Source: Haloglycomyces albus DSM 45210 (GTDB taxonomy: Bacteria; Actinomycetota; Actinomycetes; Mycobacteriales; Micromonosporaceae). From it: 64,000 nucleotides of DNA. The notes below the pieces were generated by a model. That model was not told the DNA's origin. It saw only the letters and a list, made by a program, of their open reading frames with translations, and searched no databases. Shown here one piece after another: positions 8,925 to 18,463 of the stretch; positions within the stretch are counted from its first letter, which is position 1; every line of letters begins with the position of its first letter. The stretch spans positions 1,795,615 to 1,859,614 of the forward strand of contig NZ_AZUQ01000001.1 of NCBI RefSeq assembly GCF_000527155.1, read 5' to 3'. A program made the translations under genes and the position numbers.

Positions 8925-9157
8925 TAGTTGGTATGCCTGCACGCATTCTGCGAGGGTCGACATCTGGATGTGAATACAAATCTAAGGATGTCGGCTTTGA
9001 TGCTTGAGCACGGCAGATCCGGGACAGACCTATTTCCAACAACCCGCTGCTCTGGACGTCAGGCTTCCGACTGGGTTGTAGCAGTTCATTCTCGGAATTC
9101 CCGTTTCCTGCCAGGCGTGAGTTATGCATTGTCACACGTGGTCGATACAGTGCTGGT

Positions 9158-12010
9158 ATGGCAGCGAATATACCTGCAGGACACGACATTCGAGATAGCA
9201 ACGAAAACCCCTTCATTCGTGGGCTGGTCGGGGCGCTATGGGGTAAGTCGGCTAAAAAGGCTGGTGGCCGTACGAATCTGCTTATCGGGCACATGCTTGA
9301 TACCGCTGCTGTGGCGGAATTGATCTGGGACCAATACCTATCAAGGGGCCTGAGGCGACGGTTTGACCGTTTTGCTGGTGGACTGGGCCGAGGTCGGAGA
9401 TTGTTTGTGTGGTTGTGTGCGATTCATGATCTGGGTAAGGCAACGCCAGCGTTCCAGCATTGCAACGAGGTTGAGGCGCTTCGCCCCCGCGAGGCGGGGT
9501 TGACTTGGAACGAAACGCGCGTTGCGGCAAAGTTTTGGCGGCATGACCGTCTTGGGGCGGTGTTGCTACGGAACGAACTTAAACGCGTTTGGAGTCGCAG
9601 ACAACTGTCCTGGGTTTGGCCATTGGTGGCGGGACACCACGGTGAGTTTCCTACTGTGGGGAATCTTCCTACTCCAAGTGGATTCGGTGAGCATTTCGGC
9701 GTAGGTGACGGCTGGCGGGACGCGCAGCGCGGATTGCTGGAAATGGTGACTGAATCGGTCGGGTTTGCCAACCTTAAAGACGTCGAGCCGGTCGAGCGGC
9801 CCACTCGCGCTGATCAATTGGCGATTGCGGGATTTGTTGTCATGGCTGATTGGATCGCCAGCAACAGCACTGATTTTCCCGGTATTGACGAAATCGACTA
9901 CATAAGTCTCGAAGTTTCAAGGGAGAGAGCAGCACAGGCATGGCGACGGTGGCGACTACGCGGAGGATGGGCGAATCTTGCCGTGCCATCCTCAACGATC
10001 GACCTGATCGGCAAACGGTTCAACAACGTCGCGCGGGAAAGCCAATTCACGGTGGTGGAAGCTGCACATCAGATTGAATCACCGGGGATGCTGCTTGTCG
10101 AAGCCCCGATGGGGGAGGGCAAGACAAAAGCTGCCCTCGCTGCATCAGAAGTGTTGGCGGCACGCTTTGGATGTGACGGGGTCTTGCTGGCGATGCCGAC
10201 TCAAGCAACTTGCACACCAATGTTTGAGGAAGTGGTGAATTGGGTGTCGACCTTCGATCCGGAGTTGGTCGATGAGGTTCAGCTCCTGCATGGGAAGAGG
10301 CAGTTCAACCAGCTATGGAAGGAAATTTGGCATAACCGTCCTTCGGAGAACGATGTAGATGATTTCGGTTCGATCGCGGAGGACGAGGATTTCGGCTGTA
10401 GCGCTGGCTCACCATCCTCGGTTAAGGATGGTGAGTCGAGGCCGGAGTCGTGGTTTCACGGACATAAGCGAGGCCTTTTGACCGCGTTCGGTGTTGCCAC
10501 TATCGATCAGCTCTTGTTCGCAGCCACCCGTACTAAACATGTGATGCTGCGGTTTGCGGGGTTGGCTGGAAAAGTGGTTGTCATCGATGAAGTCCATGCC
10601 GCCGATATCTACATGAGCCAGTTTCTTTACGAGATACTGCGCTGGCTTGGTCAGGCTCGAGTTCCGGTGGTGTTGCTGTCGGCGACGTTGCCCCAACACC
10701 AACGGCAGGCCTTGTGTGATGCGTACGCAGAAGGAGCGACAGGCCGTACCGACTCGGTGCAGTTGCCAGAGAGTTTTGCCTATCCACGGGTGAGTTTGGT
10801 ATGGGGAGAGGGGAATGAGGCCCGAACCGATGTTAAAGCTGCTGATCCGTGGCGTGACGATTTCCAGGTTGCGGTTGAAGTCGTGGAGGATACGAGCGAT
10901 GACGGTGGCCCGGTCGTCGATCGGGTCAGGAGTGATCTGCGAGGTGGTGGGACCGCATTGGTCGTGGTGAACTCGGTTAAACGAGCTCAGAGGATCTACG
11001 AGACATTGCGAGACGGGTTCGAAGGTGACACGCTGTTGCTGCTTCACGGTCGTTTGGATGATGCCGACCGTGCTGAACGGACGGCCCAAAGTCTGAATGC
11101 TGCACAAGCTGATCCTGATCGTGACCCTACTAAGCGGCAGGTGATCGTTGCAACTCAGGTGGCTGAACAATCGTTCAACATTGATGCCGATCTCCTGATC
11201 ACGGATGTTGCACCAATTGACCTAATATTGCAAAGAATTGGTCGCCTGCACCGTCACCCGTCGACACCGCGACCAGATCGTCTGCGTGAGCCGAGAGTAA
11301 TTATCACAGGTTTGGCATGGACTGACACGGCACCCGACTTTCATTCTGCTTCCGAGGCCGTATACAGTTCGAATCTTCTGTTGCGTTCTGCGGCACTGAT
11401 TGCCGAAACCATCGCTGGTGGAGCGGTGCCGGCGTCGTGGCGGGTTCCGTCGTGCGTTCCGCAGTTGATATCCGACGGTTACAGTGATGCTTTTGTCTTC
11501 CCGGATAGTTGGTGTGAGGCAGCAGAAAAGGCAGAGATTGAATGGGAGGCAGACCAAGAACGGCGTGCGGAGACCGCGGCGTACTTTGTGCTGAGTGAAG
11601 AGGCTAAACGTGGGGCACCGTGTCTGGATGGATTGCACCATAAGCCGACGCACGCGTCTGAAGGTGAGCTGCATGCGGCAGTTCGCGATGGCCCTTCGAG
11701 CGTTGAGGTCGTCATGGTGCGGCGCAGTCCTGAAGGATATACGGCGATGAACGGAACTCGGCTGGGATCGAATGGGGAAGTCTCGAATGAGGCGCTCGAT
11801 GATTTGCTTGGTGGGGTTGTGCGGTTGCCGGCCAAGTTTACCGACGAAGCTGAGGCACAACTGACAACTCTTCCGGGATGGGAAGGGCATACATGGCTTG
11901 GTTGGAGCAAAGCACTTGTCCTCGACCAAAACGGCGAGGCCGACCTAGGCGGTCATCGATTGCGTTACGACTCCGAACTTGGCCTGCAAGAGGTCAGGGG
12001 CCGCTCCTAA
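9158..12010 (+). CDS. cas3: Cas3 HD nuclease-helicase, type I-E
   Basis: Target-degrading nuclease-helicase recruited by Cascade. 950 residues. HD domain: 'GHMLD' (His45), 'AIHDLGKATPAFQ' (His90-Asp91) and 'GHHGEFP' near 168. Superfamily 2 helicase: 'APMGEGKTK' near 316, 'VVIDEVHAADIYM' near 472, 'VVLLSATLP', 'ATQVAEQSFNIDADLLITD' and 'LILQRIGRLHRH'. All key residues are present. It is separated by 170 bp from the Cascade operon. The ATG at 9158 has only a weak ribosome site. An internal 11-bp perfect inverted repeat lies at 10408-10435, in the part of the helicase before the DEVH box. Confidence 0.96.
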   Translation: MAANIPAGHDIRDSNENPFIRGLVGALWGKSAKKAGGRTNLLIGHMLDTAAVAELIWDQYLSRGLRRRFDRFAGGLGRGRRLFVWLCAIHDLGKATPAFQHCNEVEALRPREAGLTWNETRVAAKFWRHDRLGAVLLRNELKRVWSRRQLSWVWPLVAGHHGEFPTVGNLPTPSGFGEHFGVGDGWRDAQRGLLEMVTESVGFANLKDVEPVERPTRADQLAIAGFVVMADWIASNSTDFPGIDEIDYISLEVSRERAAQAWRRWRLRGGWANLAVPSSTIDLIGKRFNNVARESQFTVVEAAHQIESPGMLLVEAPMGEGKTKAALAASEVLAARFGCDGVLLAMPTQATCTPMFEEVVNWVSTFDPELVDEVQLLHGKRQFNQLWKEIWHNRPSENDVDDFGSIAEDEDFGCSAGSPSSVKDGESRPESWFHGHKRGLLTAFGVATIDQLLFAATRTKHVMLRFAGLAGKVVVIDEVHAADIYMSQFLYEILRWLGQARVPVVLLSATLPQHQRQALCDAYAEGATGRTDSVQLPESFAYPRVSLVWGEGNEARTDVKAADPWRDDFQVAVEVVEDTSDDGGPVVDRVRSDLRGGGTALVVVNSVKRAQRIYETLRDGFEGDTLLLLHGRLDDADRAERTAQSLNAAQADPDRDPTKRQVIVATQVAEQSFNIDADLLITDVAPIDLILQRIGRLHRHPSTPRPDRLREPRVIITGLAWTDTAPDFHSASEAVYSSNLLLRSAALIAETIAGGAVPASWRVPSCVPQLISDGYSDAFVFPDSWCEAAEKAEIEWEADQERRAETAAYFVLSEEAKRGAPCLDGLHHKPTHASEGELHAAVRDGPSSVEVVMVRRSPEGYTAMNGTRLGSNGEVSNEALDDLLGGVVRLPAKFTDEAEAQLTTLPGWEGHTWLGWSKALVLDQNGEADLGGHRLRYDSELGLQEVRGRS

Positions 12011-12015
12011 GACAC

Positions 12016-12043
12016 GGCCCCTCCCCGCGTTGGCAGGGGCTAC
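12016..12043 (-). repeat. Solitary inverted CRISPR-like repeat downstream of cas3
   Basis: Read on the minus strand, 21 of 22 bases (12043 to 12022) match the array repeat of the CCAAC type; the last 6 positions diverge. It is the only repeat in the window in opposite orientation and has no partner at about 61-nt spacing. An outer stem GACACGG/CCGTGTC (12011-12017 with 12045-12051) encloses it, so on the plus strand it may also act as a hairpin ending the cas3 mRNA. Confidence 0.7.
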
Positions 12044-12102
12044 CCCGTGTCGATATACAAACTGGGAGTACCTCTGCGTGGGCAGAGTCGTTGCGACCAT
12101 AT

Positions 12103-12152
12103 CCGATTTATCGGAATTCCGACAACTATTCATCCGTTCGTACTATATATAA
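12103..12152 (+). promoter_or_regulatory. Probable promoter/operator of the Cascade operon
   Basis: Two adjoining palindromes, CCGATTTATCGG (12103-12114) and TCGGAATTCCGA (12111-12122), are followed by the AT-rich TACTATATATAAA (12141-12153), a good -10 region. The cas8e ATG is at 12181. This is the only AT-rich block in the cas region. Confidence 0.45.
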
Positions 12153-12180
12153 ACTGTTTGTCATGCGCTAAGTTGGAAAT

Positions 12181-13866
12181 ATGACGAACCGCGAGCCCCC
12201 AAGCGGCCCAACTGATTGCACGTATAATCTTCTTGATCGACCAGCATTGTCCGTTGCGTACGTCAGCGGATACACCGCAGAAGTGCCGATTCCTGAAGCG
12301 TTTCTAGCGGCTGATGAGTTGACGGACTTGGTTGTTCCTGTTCCGACGATGACCCCGGCTCTTTTCCGGCAAATCCTGCTGCCTATATTCTGGTCGGCTC
12401 TAGGTTTCCCCCGAGACACCGATGAATGGGCTGAACGATTTGAACAAGGTCGGTTGTCCGAAGTCGAGCGTCGCCGATTGATCGATTATTTCGAGAAGTA
12501 CCACGACCGGTTTGACCTCATGGACCCGCACCGCCCGTTCGGGCAGGCTCCAGGACTTTCATCACCGAGCGGTGAGAAGCCGACCAGTCTGCTTCTGAGC
12601 CATATTGCCACTGGCAACAACGTCCCGTTGTTTACGCCGTTCACCGACGATACCGGACCTGGCCTAACTCCGATGGAGGCGCTGGCCGCGATGGCTAACT
12701 GCCAATGTTGGGATACTGCAGCGTTGAAAAGTGGGGCTGTCGGCGATCCAGAGGTTACCGGCGGTACGACCAAAGGGAACCCGAAGGGGGTCCTTGGGGA
12801 ACTCGGTGTGGTGATGCCATTGGGGCGTACGCTATACGACACTCTGATGCTCAATACGCCGGTGCGATATCAGGGGCGGTCCGAAGACGATCGTCCGCAC
12901 TGGGAAGTCGACGAAGCGCCTGGTCCGGTATGGGCCAAACGAACGGCCAAGGGCCCGTTGGATTTGATGACCTGGCAGGGGCGGCGTATCCGACTTGTCA
13001 CCGAATCTATTTCTGGGGATCCAACGGCGACTGGAGTGGTGTGCACTGCAGGTGATCGGTTGAGTATAATACCCGAATGGGAACCGCACACTCTGTGGCA
13101 TCGGGCTAAGGGGACCAAGGATTCACCAGGAAGAATGGTGCCGAAACGTCACCAGTCGGGGAAAGCGGCTTGGCGAAGTCTTGATGCGCTGCTGGCGGTG
13201 CCCCGACCGTCGAATAGCAAGGACATTGCTACCTCTGACTTGCTGCAAGGTATTGCCGACTATTTGGCTGATGACGTTATCGCCGCTGATTACCCGCTTC
13301 GTGTAGCGGTATTCGGCTTGGAGTACGGCACGCAGTCCGCAGTGGTGGAGAACGCGATCACTGACGAAGTACCGATTCCGGTCGCGGCGCTGATGGAACA
13401 TGACAGTCCGGTTAAACAGTTTGTGCTAGACATGGCCGATCAGGCTGAGCGACTGCGTAAGGCAATCAACAACTATCAGAACAACCTCCGGAATGCCGCT
13501 GGTGGCAGTGCCCTGGATTGGGATAGAGGGGCACATGTGGGATCCGAACTAATCGCAGCACTGGACGGTCCGGCACGGCGTCTATTGGCCGAAATCCAAG
13601 CTGCCGGCCAGAACCAGGAACTGCTCAGGGCGGCAAAAGCCAATTGGGAATGCATCGCCTGGGATCAAACCGATAGATTGCGCAAGAGCCTGGCGTTTTC
13701 AATACCGCCGGAGGCCATTATCGACGCGTCCGGTGGAGACAACACTACTGTCCGAACCGTCAACCGCGCGAACCATTATCTGGTCGCAGCGATGTGCAAG
13801 GCTCTCCCAGAAGAACACGAACGCAGGAAACGTAACGCCGAACGAAATGAGACGAACGATGCCTGA
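12181..13866 (+). CDS. cas8e: Cas8e (Cse1/CasA), large subunit of type I-E Cascade
   Basis: Recognises the PAM, opens the target and docks Cas3. 561 residues. The typical Cse1 start 'YNLLDRPALSVAYVSG' is followed by 'FEKYHDRFDLMDPHRPFGQ' and 'LMTWQGRRIRLV' in the middle, with a helical C-terminal bundle. It is the first gene of the Cascade operon, and its stop overlaps the cse2 start in ATGCCTGA. Confidence 0.95.
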   Translation: MTNREPPSGPTDCTYNLLDRPALSVAYVSGYTAEVPIPEAFLAADELTDLVVPVPTMTPALFRQILLPIFWSALGFPRDTDEWAERFEQGRLSEVERRRLIDYFEKYHDRFDLMDPHRPFGQAPGLSSPSGEKPTSLLLSHIATGNNVPLFTPFTDDTGPGLTPMEALAAMANCQCWDTAALKSGAVGDPEVTGGTTKGNPKGVLGELGVVMPLGRTLYDTLMLNTPVRYQGRSEDDRPHWEVDEAPGPVWAKRTAKGPLDLMTWQGRRIRLVTESISGDPTATGVVCTAGDRLSIIPEWEPHTLWHRAKGTKDSPGRMVPKRHQSGKAAWRSLDALLAVPRPSNSKDIATSDLLQGIADYLADDVIAADYPLRVAVFGLEYGTQSAVVENAITDEVPIPVAALMEHDSPVKQFVLDMADQAERLRKAINNYQNNLRNAAGGSALDWDRGAHVGSELIAALDGPARRLLAEIQAAGQNQELLRAAKANWECIAWDQTDRLRKSLAFSIPPEAIIDASGGDNTTVRTVNRANHYLVAAMCKALPEEHERRKRNAERNETNDA

Positions 13867-14428
13867 ATCTAAGCGTGAATATCCGCCGAAGTTCTGGGAA
13901 GAGTTTGACCCAGGCGAGCCCTATGCTGGAGCCGATATCGCGCGGTTGCTACGCGGCCTCGGAGAACCGCCTGGTCGCAACGTCGATGTGATGATGCACT
14001 ACAGGGTCGCCATTCGGGACGCCACCTTTTACAGCGGTTGGCCGGACCGGAACCTGACGGCCGAACACAACACCTTGACGCTCTTCGCGCTCCACCAACA
14101 GTCTCAATCTAAATTGATGCATGTAAAAGGAATTGGGCTAGGGGAAGCGCTCCGTGCCCTGCGCGAGCATAGCGAAACCAGTGCCGATGCTCTCGATCGT
14201 AGGGTCAAGGCTCTGGTCGGAGCCGATGATGTTGAGGAGCTGTATGAACACCTTCGAAGCCTTGTTCCCCGACTGCGTGGAATCGGACAACGGCTCGACT
14301 ACACGAAGCTGTTTTTTGACTTTTGGCATTGGCACGACAACGACGACGAGCACCGTGGCAGGGTCCGCCTCGCGTGGGGTGCCCAATACAACAACCTGCG
14401 GCGCAAGAGCGACAACAATAAAGAATGA
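13859..14428 (+). CDS. cse2: Cse2 (CasB, Cas11e), small subunit of Cascade
   Basis: 189 residues from the ATG that overlaps the cas8e stop by 8 nt; a longer in-frame extension inside cas8e exists but is not needed. Features seen: 'WEEFDPGEPYAGADIARLLRGL', 'LFALHQQ', 'LDYTKLFFDFWHWHD' and 'RVRLAWGAQYN', which match the helical Cse2 family. It stabilises the crRNA and non-target strand in Cascade. Confidence 0.93.
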   Translation: MPESKREYPPKFWEEFDPGEPYAGADIARLLRGLGEPPGRNVDVMMHYRVAIRDATFYSGWPDRNLTAEHNTLTLFALHQQSQSKLMHVKGIGLGEALRALREHSETSADALDRRVKALVGADDVEELYEHLRSLVPRLRGIGQRLDYTKLFFDFWHWHDNDDEHRGRVRLAWGAQYNNLRRKSDNNKE

Positions 14429-14466
14429 TTGACGAAATCACCCCTAGATTCGAGAGGAAAAATTAA

Positions 14467-15603
14467 ATGTCTCAACGACTGTTTGCAGATGTATCCATCA
14501 TCCAATCCCTTCCACCGTCGAATGTCAACCGTGACGATTCCGGGAGTCCGAAACACGCCGAATTCGGAGGAGTCAAACGCGGCCGGATCGCTTCACAGAG
14601 CCAGAAACGACATGCTCGAATCCATTTCGCCTCACATCTTCCCGAACTCGACCGAGCCACTCGCACCAGCCGGATTCAACAGCTCCTAGACGAGCGTTTG
14701 GCTGAACATGCAGACGACGACACCGCGCGACGCCTCGCCGTTGCTGCGGTCGACTCGTTTGGGATTGATCGGAATAAAAATAACGACGAGAATCTGTCCT
14801 ACATGCTTTTTTGCGGGTATCGACAAGTTGACGCTATGGCCGACACGATTATCGGCGAGCTCGATGAACTGAGTGGGATGGAAAAGGCTGCACTTGACAA
14901 ACGCATGAAGAAGCTCAACCTGCTCGGCAGCCTTGAGTCAGGAAATCCGGCCGAGGTCGCACTGTTCGGACGGATGGTAGCCAACGTTACCGACCTAAAC
15001 GTCGATGCGGCCGTCCAAGTCGCCCATGCCGTTTCCACCCATCGTATCCACAATAAGTTCGATTACTTCACTGCCGTCGACGACGAAAATCGCGACAACT
15101 CCGGCGCCGCCATGATCGGAAACATCGAATTCAACTCTGCGACCTACTACCGCTATGCGACCGTTGGTATCCATCAGCTGCTGAACAACCTCGGTGACAA
15201 GGATCTAACCGCAATGACCGCCACCGAGTTCGTTCGCAGCTTCGCGCTGTCCTTGCCCACTGGTAACCAGAACGGATTTGCTCACCATACCCGTCCACAT
15301 GCTGTTGTTGTTGCGCTGCGATCCGACCAGCCAGTCAATCTAGTCAATGCGTTTGAAGACCCGCTTAAACCCCACAGTGAACGTGGTTTTGCCTCTCGAT
15401 CGGTCATACAGCTGGCCCAGGAAATGAAGCAAACAACAGATATTTGGGGTGAAGCGCCGGGTGCGGTTCTGGCAACCTACGCCACCGGAAAGGACGAAAC
15501 CATCGTGAGTGAACAGTTCGGGCCAAGCGTGCCGTTCCCTGAACTCACCGGGTCCTTGCACACCAAGATCGCCGAGTGGCTCGAGTCCGGGGACTTGAAA
15601 TGA
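14467..15603 (+). CDS. cas7e: Cas7e (Cse4/CasC), Cascade backbone
   Basis: 378 residues. The signature N terminus 'VSIIQSLPPSNVNRDDSGSP' and 'KRGRIASQSQKRHAR' is followed by 'AAVQVAHAVSTHRI', 'NIEFNSATYYRYAT' and 'SLPTGNQNGFAHHTRP'. It polymerises along the crRNA spacer. The start is supported by GAGAGG 9-14 nt upstream. The stop overlaps the cas5e start (ATGA at 15600). Confidence 0.96.
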   Translation: MSQRLFADVSIIQSLPPSNVNRDDSGSPKHAEFGGVKRGRIASQSQKRHARIHFASHLPELDRATRTSRIQQLLDERLAEHADDDTARRLAVAAVDSFGIDRNKNNDENLSYMLFCGYRQVDAMADTIIGELDELSGMEKAALDKRMKKLNLLGSLESGNPAEVALFGRMVANVTDLNVDAAVQVAHAVSTHRIHNKFDYFTAVDDENRDNSGAAMIGNIEFNSATYYRYATVGIHQLLNNLGDKDLTAMTATEFVRSFALSLPTGNQNGFAHHTRPHAVVVALRSDQPVNLVNAFEDPLKPHSERGFASRSVIQLAQEMKQTTDIWGEAPGAVLATYATGKDETIVSEQFGPSVPFPELTGSLHTKIAEWLESGDLK

Positions 15604-16406
15604 CGAAGCAGGATGCAAGCCTCTACATGTGCCTAGCCGGACCTCTGCAGGCTTGGGGAGGATCGAGCCAGTATTCGTGGCGCGAGACCCAAATGGAGCC
15701 CACAAAATCCGGGATCGTAGGACTTCTGGCCGCTGCGGAAGGGCGAACCCGTGATGCGGCCATAGACGACTTGACCGAACTGCGGATGGGCGTGAGGATC
15801 GACCATTCTGGTCGCCTCTTGCGTGATTTCCACACGGTTTCCGATTACCGAAGCCGACCTCTACCCTCAGCCAAAGTCAAAAAGAATGGCAAGCAGGAAC
15901 CCAAAACGGGGAAAGATAAACTCGCGCCACTCGTGACCCGTCGGTTTTACCTCCAAGATGCCGTTTTCGTTGTTGTCGTCACAGGAAAATCAGACACTAT
16001 CGAAGGTGTAGCACGCGGGTTGCAACGCCCGGCATTCCCGCTCGCGCTCGGCCGTCGCAGTTGTCCCCCTTCACGACCGATCTTTCTAGAAAAACAAATC
16101 GGAGAAGACACAAGCGACCTAAGGAAACTGCTGGCTGATGTGCCGTGGCAAGTGACTGCCCGTCGTCATCGAGAGAACGCCGGTTCCCAGGTGACATTGC
16201 CGATAACGTATGACGACCCCACCGGAGCGGAGACGCTTGGCGATGTGCCTGTCACGTTCAATCTCAAAACCCCAGGACAGCGTGCCTCCCGTAGGGTGCG
16301 ACGCGATGTTGTCACCGTAGCGACCGGCAACAAATCGTCAGCATCCGAATCACGTTCCAACCATGACCTGTTTTCCCTATTGGAAGAGTTATCATGCCAT
16401 TTCTGA
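15600..16406 (+). CDS. cas5e: Cas5e (CasD), Cascade 5'-handle subunit
   Basis: 268 residues. Starts 'LYMCLAGPLQAWGGSSQYSW' with 'TKSGIVGLLAAAEGR', both hallmarks of Cas5e, then 'FHTVSDYRSRPLP' and 'LALGRRSCPPSRPIF'. It caps the 5' handle of the crRNA. The ATG lies in the ATGA overlap with cas7e. It overlaps cas6e by 13 nt. Confidence 0.95.
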   Translation: MTKQDASLYMCLAGPLQAWGGSSQYSWRETQMEPTKSGIVGLLAAAEGRTRDAAIDDLTELRMGVRIDHSGRLLRDFHTVSDYRSRPLPSAKVKKNGKQEPKTGKDKLAPLVTRRFYLQDAVFVVVVTGKSDTIEGVARGLQRPAFPLALGRRSCPPSRPIFLEKQIGEDTSDLRKLLADVPWQVTARRHRENAGSQVTLPITYDDPTGAETLGDVPVTFNLKTPGQRASRRVRRDVVTVATGNKSSASESRSNHDLFSLLEELSCHF

Positions 16407-17182
16407 CGAAGATCCCCGTCAATCCGTATCGGACGGCATCGGTAAGACTGTTGGGCAATCCGCACCTCATCCACGGAGCAGTGTCCGCAGGCGTACCCGG
16501 CGACCCGAGGGCCGAAAGGCTACTGTGGCGGCTTGAAAAGGACGACTCCTACCGCCCCTCTATCATTGTGCTCACGTCGACGCGTCCCGACTACACGCAT
16601 ATGAGCGAAAAGTATGGGTGGCCCGAATCTGATCACGGTTTTCCAACTACGTACGATTACGACCGGCTTCTCTCACGGCTTGACGTCGGACAGCAATATC
16701 ATTTCCGGCTTACGGCGAGTCCCGTCCAAAACAAACGGCGTCCTGACAAACTCACAGAAGCTCAACAACGGCGTCAGGCTACATGGGATAAAGAGACGGG
16801 AACGGCCGCCGAACGCCGACTGCGCGGACACCGCGTACCTCACCGAACGGTAGCCCAGCAACGGAGATGGTTCATAGAGCGGGCGCGCGCACGTGGTTTC
16901 GAGATCCTTCCCTCCACTCAGTCAGATGCGGTTATCGATACCGGCGAACCAGTCTCAGATGAGGTCGACTATCAGGTGGCTGTTGTGGAACGTCGAGACG
17001 TACGTTTCCGAAAACGTGGTAATACCAATCCGATCACCTTTCCATCTGCGACATTCGAAGGGGCTCTACGTATTAGCGACCCCATCCTGTTCCGTCGAAC
17101 TCTTCTTGAAGGATTTGGCCCCTCCAAAGCCTACGGTCAAGGTCTACTTACCGTGGCCCCTTTGCAAGAAGGTGGCACTTAA
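16394..17182 (+). CDS. cas6e: Cas6e (Cse3/CasE), pre-crRNA endoribonuclease
   Basis: 262 residues. N-terminal 'NPHLIHGAVSAG' contains the His expected for catalysis (about residue 26). The C terminus has the Gly-rich RNA-binding loop 'GFGPSKAYGQGLL'. It cuts each repeat at the base of the CCCCGC/GCGGGG hairpin. It overlaps the end of cas5e. Two bases separate its stop from cas1. Confidence 0.95.
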   Translation: MPFLTKIPVNPYRTASVRLLGNPHLIHGAVSAGVPGDPRAERLLWRLEKDDSYRPSIIVLTSTRPDYTHMSEKYGWPESDHGFPTTYDYDRLLSRLDVGQQYHFRLTASPVQNKRRPDKLTEAQQRRQATWDKETGTAAERRLRGHRVPHRTVAQQRRWFIERARARGFEILPSTQSDAVIDTGEPVSDEVDYQVAVVERRDVRFRKRGNTNPITFPSATFEGALRISDPILFRRTLLEGFGPSKAYGQGLLTVAPLQEGGT

Positions 17183-17183
17183 T

Positions 17184-18176
17184 ATGGCCGAACCATGGTG
17201 GAAAGCCGGCCCACAGGATCTACACCGAATCGAAGACCGAATATCGAGTCTCTACGTCGAACGCTGTCATATCGACCGTGATGACAATGCGGTTGTACTA
17301 GTGAATAAGTACGAAACCGTTCACGTCCCGGCTGCCTATCTGGCAGTTCTCCTCATTGGTCCGGGAACTCGGATTACTCACGCAGCGGTCGCACTACTCG
17401 GAGATTCAGGAACGGCATTGTGTTGGGTTGGCGAGCGCGGTGTACGGATGTATGCCGCCGGACTCGGCTCTAGCAGAGGATCGAAACTCATTACGCGACA
17501 AGCGTGGCTCGTCACCAGGCCAAAGGAACGTGTCGAGGTCGCTCGTCAGATGTATGGAATGCGATTTCCTGATGAAGACCCAAGCGGACTGACCACAAAA
17601 CAGATGTTTGGCCGAGAAGGTACAAGAGTCCGTCGCCTATATACATGGCATGCCGAACGTACAGGTGTGCCGTGGACGAGTCGGCAATACGTGAAAGGCG
17701 ATGCGTTTGCCGCCGGTGACGATATCAATCGGCTTCTATCTGCGGCGAACTCCGCCCTATATGGAATTTGTCATGCAGTTATTACCGGGATCGGAGCGAG
17801 CCCGGCCCTCGGGTTCATTCATACCGGTTCAGCGGTTTCGTTTGTGCTTGATATCGCCGACTTGTATAAGGCCGATATCTCGATCCCTATTGCATTTGAC
17901 CTTGCCGCCCGAGGTTTGTGCTCTGAACGGGACGCCCGGGTCGCGGTACGAGATGCCGTTGTTGAGGAGCAGTTGTTGTCCAAGATCGTCTCTAATGTCA
18001 AAAGCTTGCTGTTGCAAGACTCTGAGGCGGAGAATGAGGATCGAAACGAGATTTGGGGCGACGGTGATCAGACCGTAGATGGTGGTCGCAATTGGGGTGA
18101 CTGGGATGTCTTCGACGAGTTCCATCTCGATATTCTGGGTCAAACAGGACATGCCGCTGAGGTAGGTGAGTCGTGA
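17184..18176 (+). CDS. cas1: Cas1e integrase
   Basis: 330 residues from the ATG 1 nt after the cas6e stop; the open frame extends upstream, but that part overlaps cas6e. Metal ligands are visible: Glu in 'FGREGTRVRRLY', His in 'GFIHTGSAVSF' and Asp in 'LDIADLYKADI'. It catalyses spacer integration with Cas2. About 35 C-terminal residues are Asp/Glu/Gly-rich and make it slightly longer than the E. coli protein (305). Confidence 0.96.
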   Translation: MAEPWWKAGPQDLHRIEDRISSLYVERCHIDRDDNAVVLVNKYETVHVPAAYLAVLLIGPGTRITHAAVALLGDSGTALCWVGERGVRMYAAGLGSSRGSKLITRQAWLVTRPKERVEVARQMYGMRFPDEDPSGLTTKQMFGREGTRVRRLYTWHAERTGVPWTSRQYVKGDAFAAGDDINRLLSAANSALYGICHAVITGIGASPALGFIHTGSAVSFVLDIADLYKADISIPIAFDLAARGLCSERDARVAVRDAVVEEQLLSKIVSNVKSLLLQDSEAENEDRNEIWGDGDQTVDGGRNWGDWDVFDEFHLDILGQTGHAAEVGES

Positions 18177-18463
18177 CGGTCATCGTACTCATCGCAGCGC
18201 CTCGAGGATTGCGCGGGCACGTGACAAGATGGCTTCTGGAAGTTGCAGCCGGAATTTTCGTCGGCACTGTTAGTAAGCGGGTGCGCGATTATATATGGGA
18301 AATTACCCGTGCGCGGATTGGTGATGGCCAAGCGGTCATGATTGAGCCGGCTGCGACTGAACAGGATTGTGCTTTTCGAACTGCGGGTCGCGAACGTTGG
18401 AAACCAACTGACTTCGACGGCTTGACACTGTTGGCCCGACCGAGAGATCCGCACGAGCCTTAG
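18173..18463 (+). CDS. cas2: Cas2e adaptation protein
   Basis: 96 residues. GTG start in a GTGA overlap with the cas1 stop. The type I-E Cas2 pattern is seen: 'PRGLRGHVTRWLLEVAAGIF', 'VGTVSKRVRDYIWE', 'GRERWKPTDFDGLTLL'. It bridges two Cas1 dimers during spacer capture. A second, truncated copy of its 3' half lies at 29.5 kb. Confidence 0.95.
   Translation: MTVIVLIAAPRGLRGHVTRWLLEVAAGIFVGTVSKRVRDYIWEITRARIGDGQAVMIEPAATEQDCAFRTAGRERWKPTDFDGLTLLARPRDPHEP

Noticed and set aside
8925-9157. Frame upstream of cas3 overlapping its start
   Set aside because: No ribosome site or recognisable sequence; cas3 homology begins only in the annotated frame.
12066-12090. Second hairpin (CTCTGC-GTGG-GCAGAG) resembling another inverted CRISPR repeat
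   Set aside because: Too many mismatches to the repeat and 49-nt offset from the solitary repeat, not 61. Kept as a simple hairpin only.
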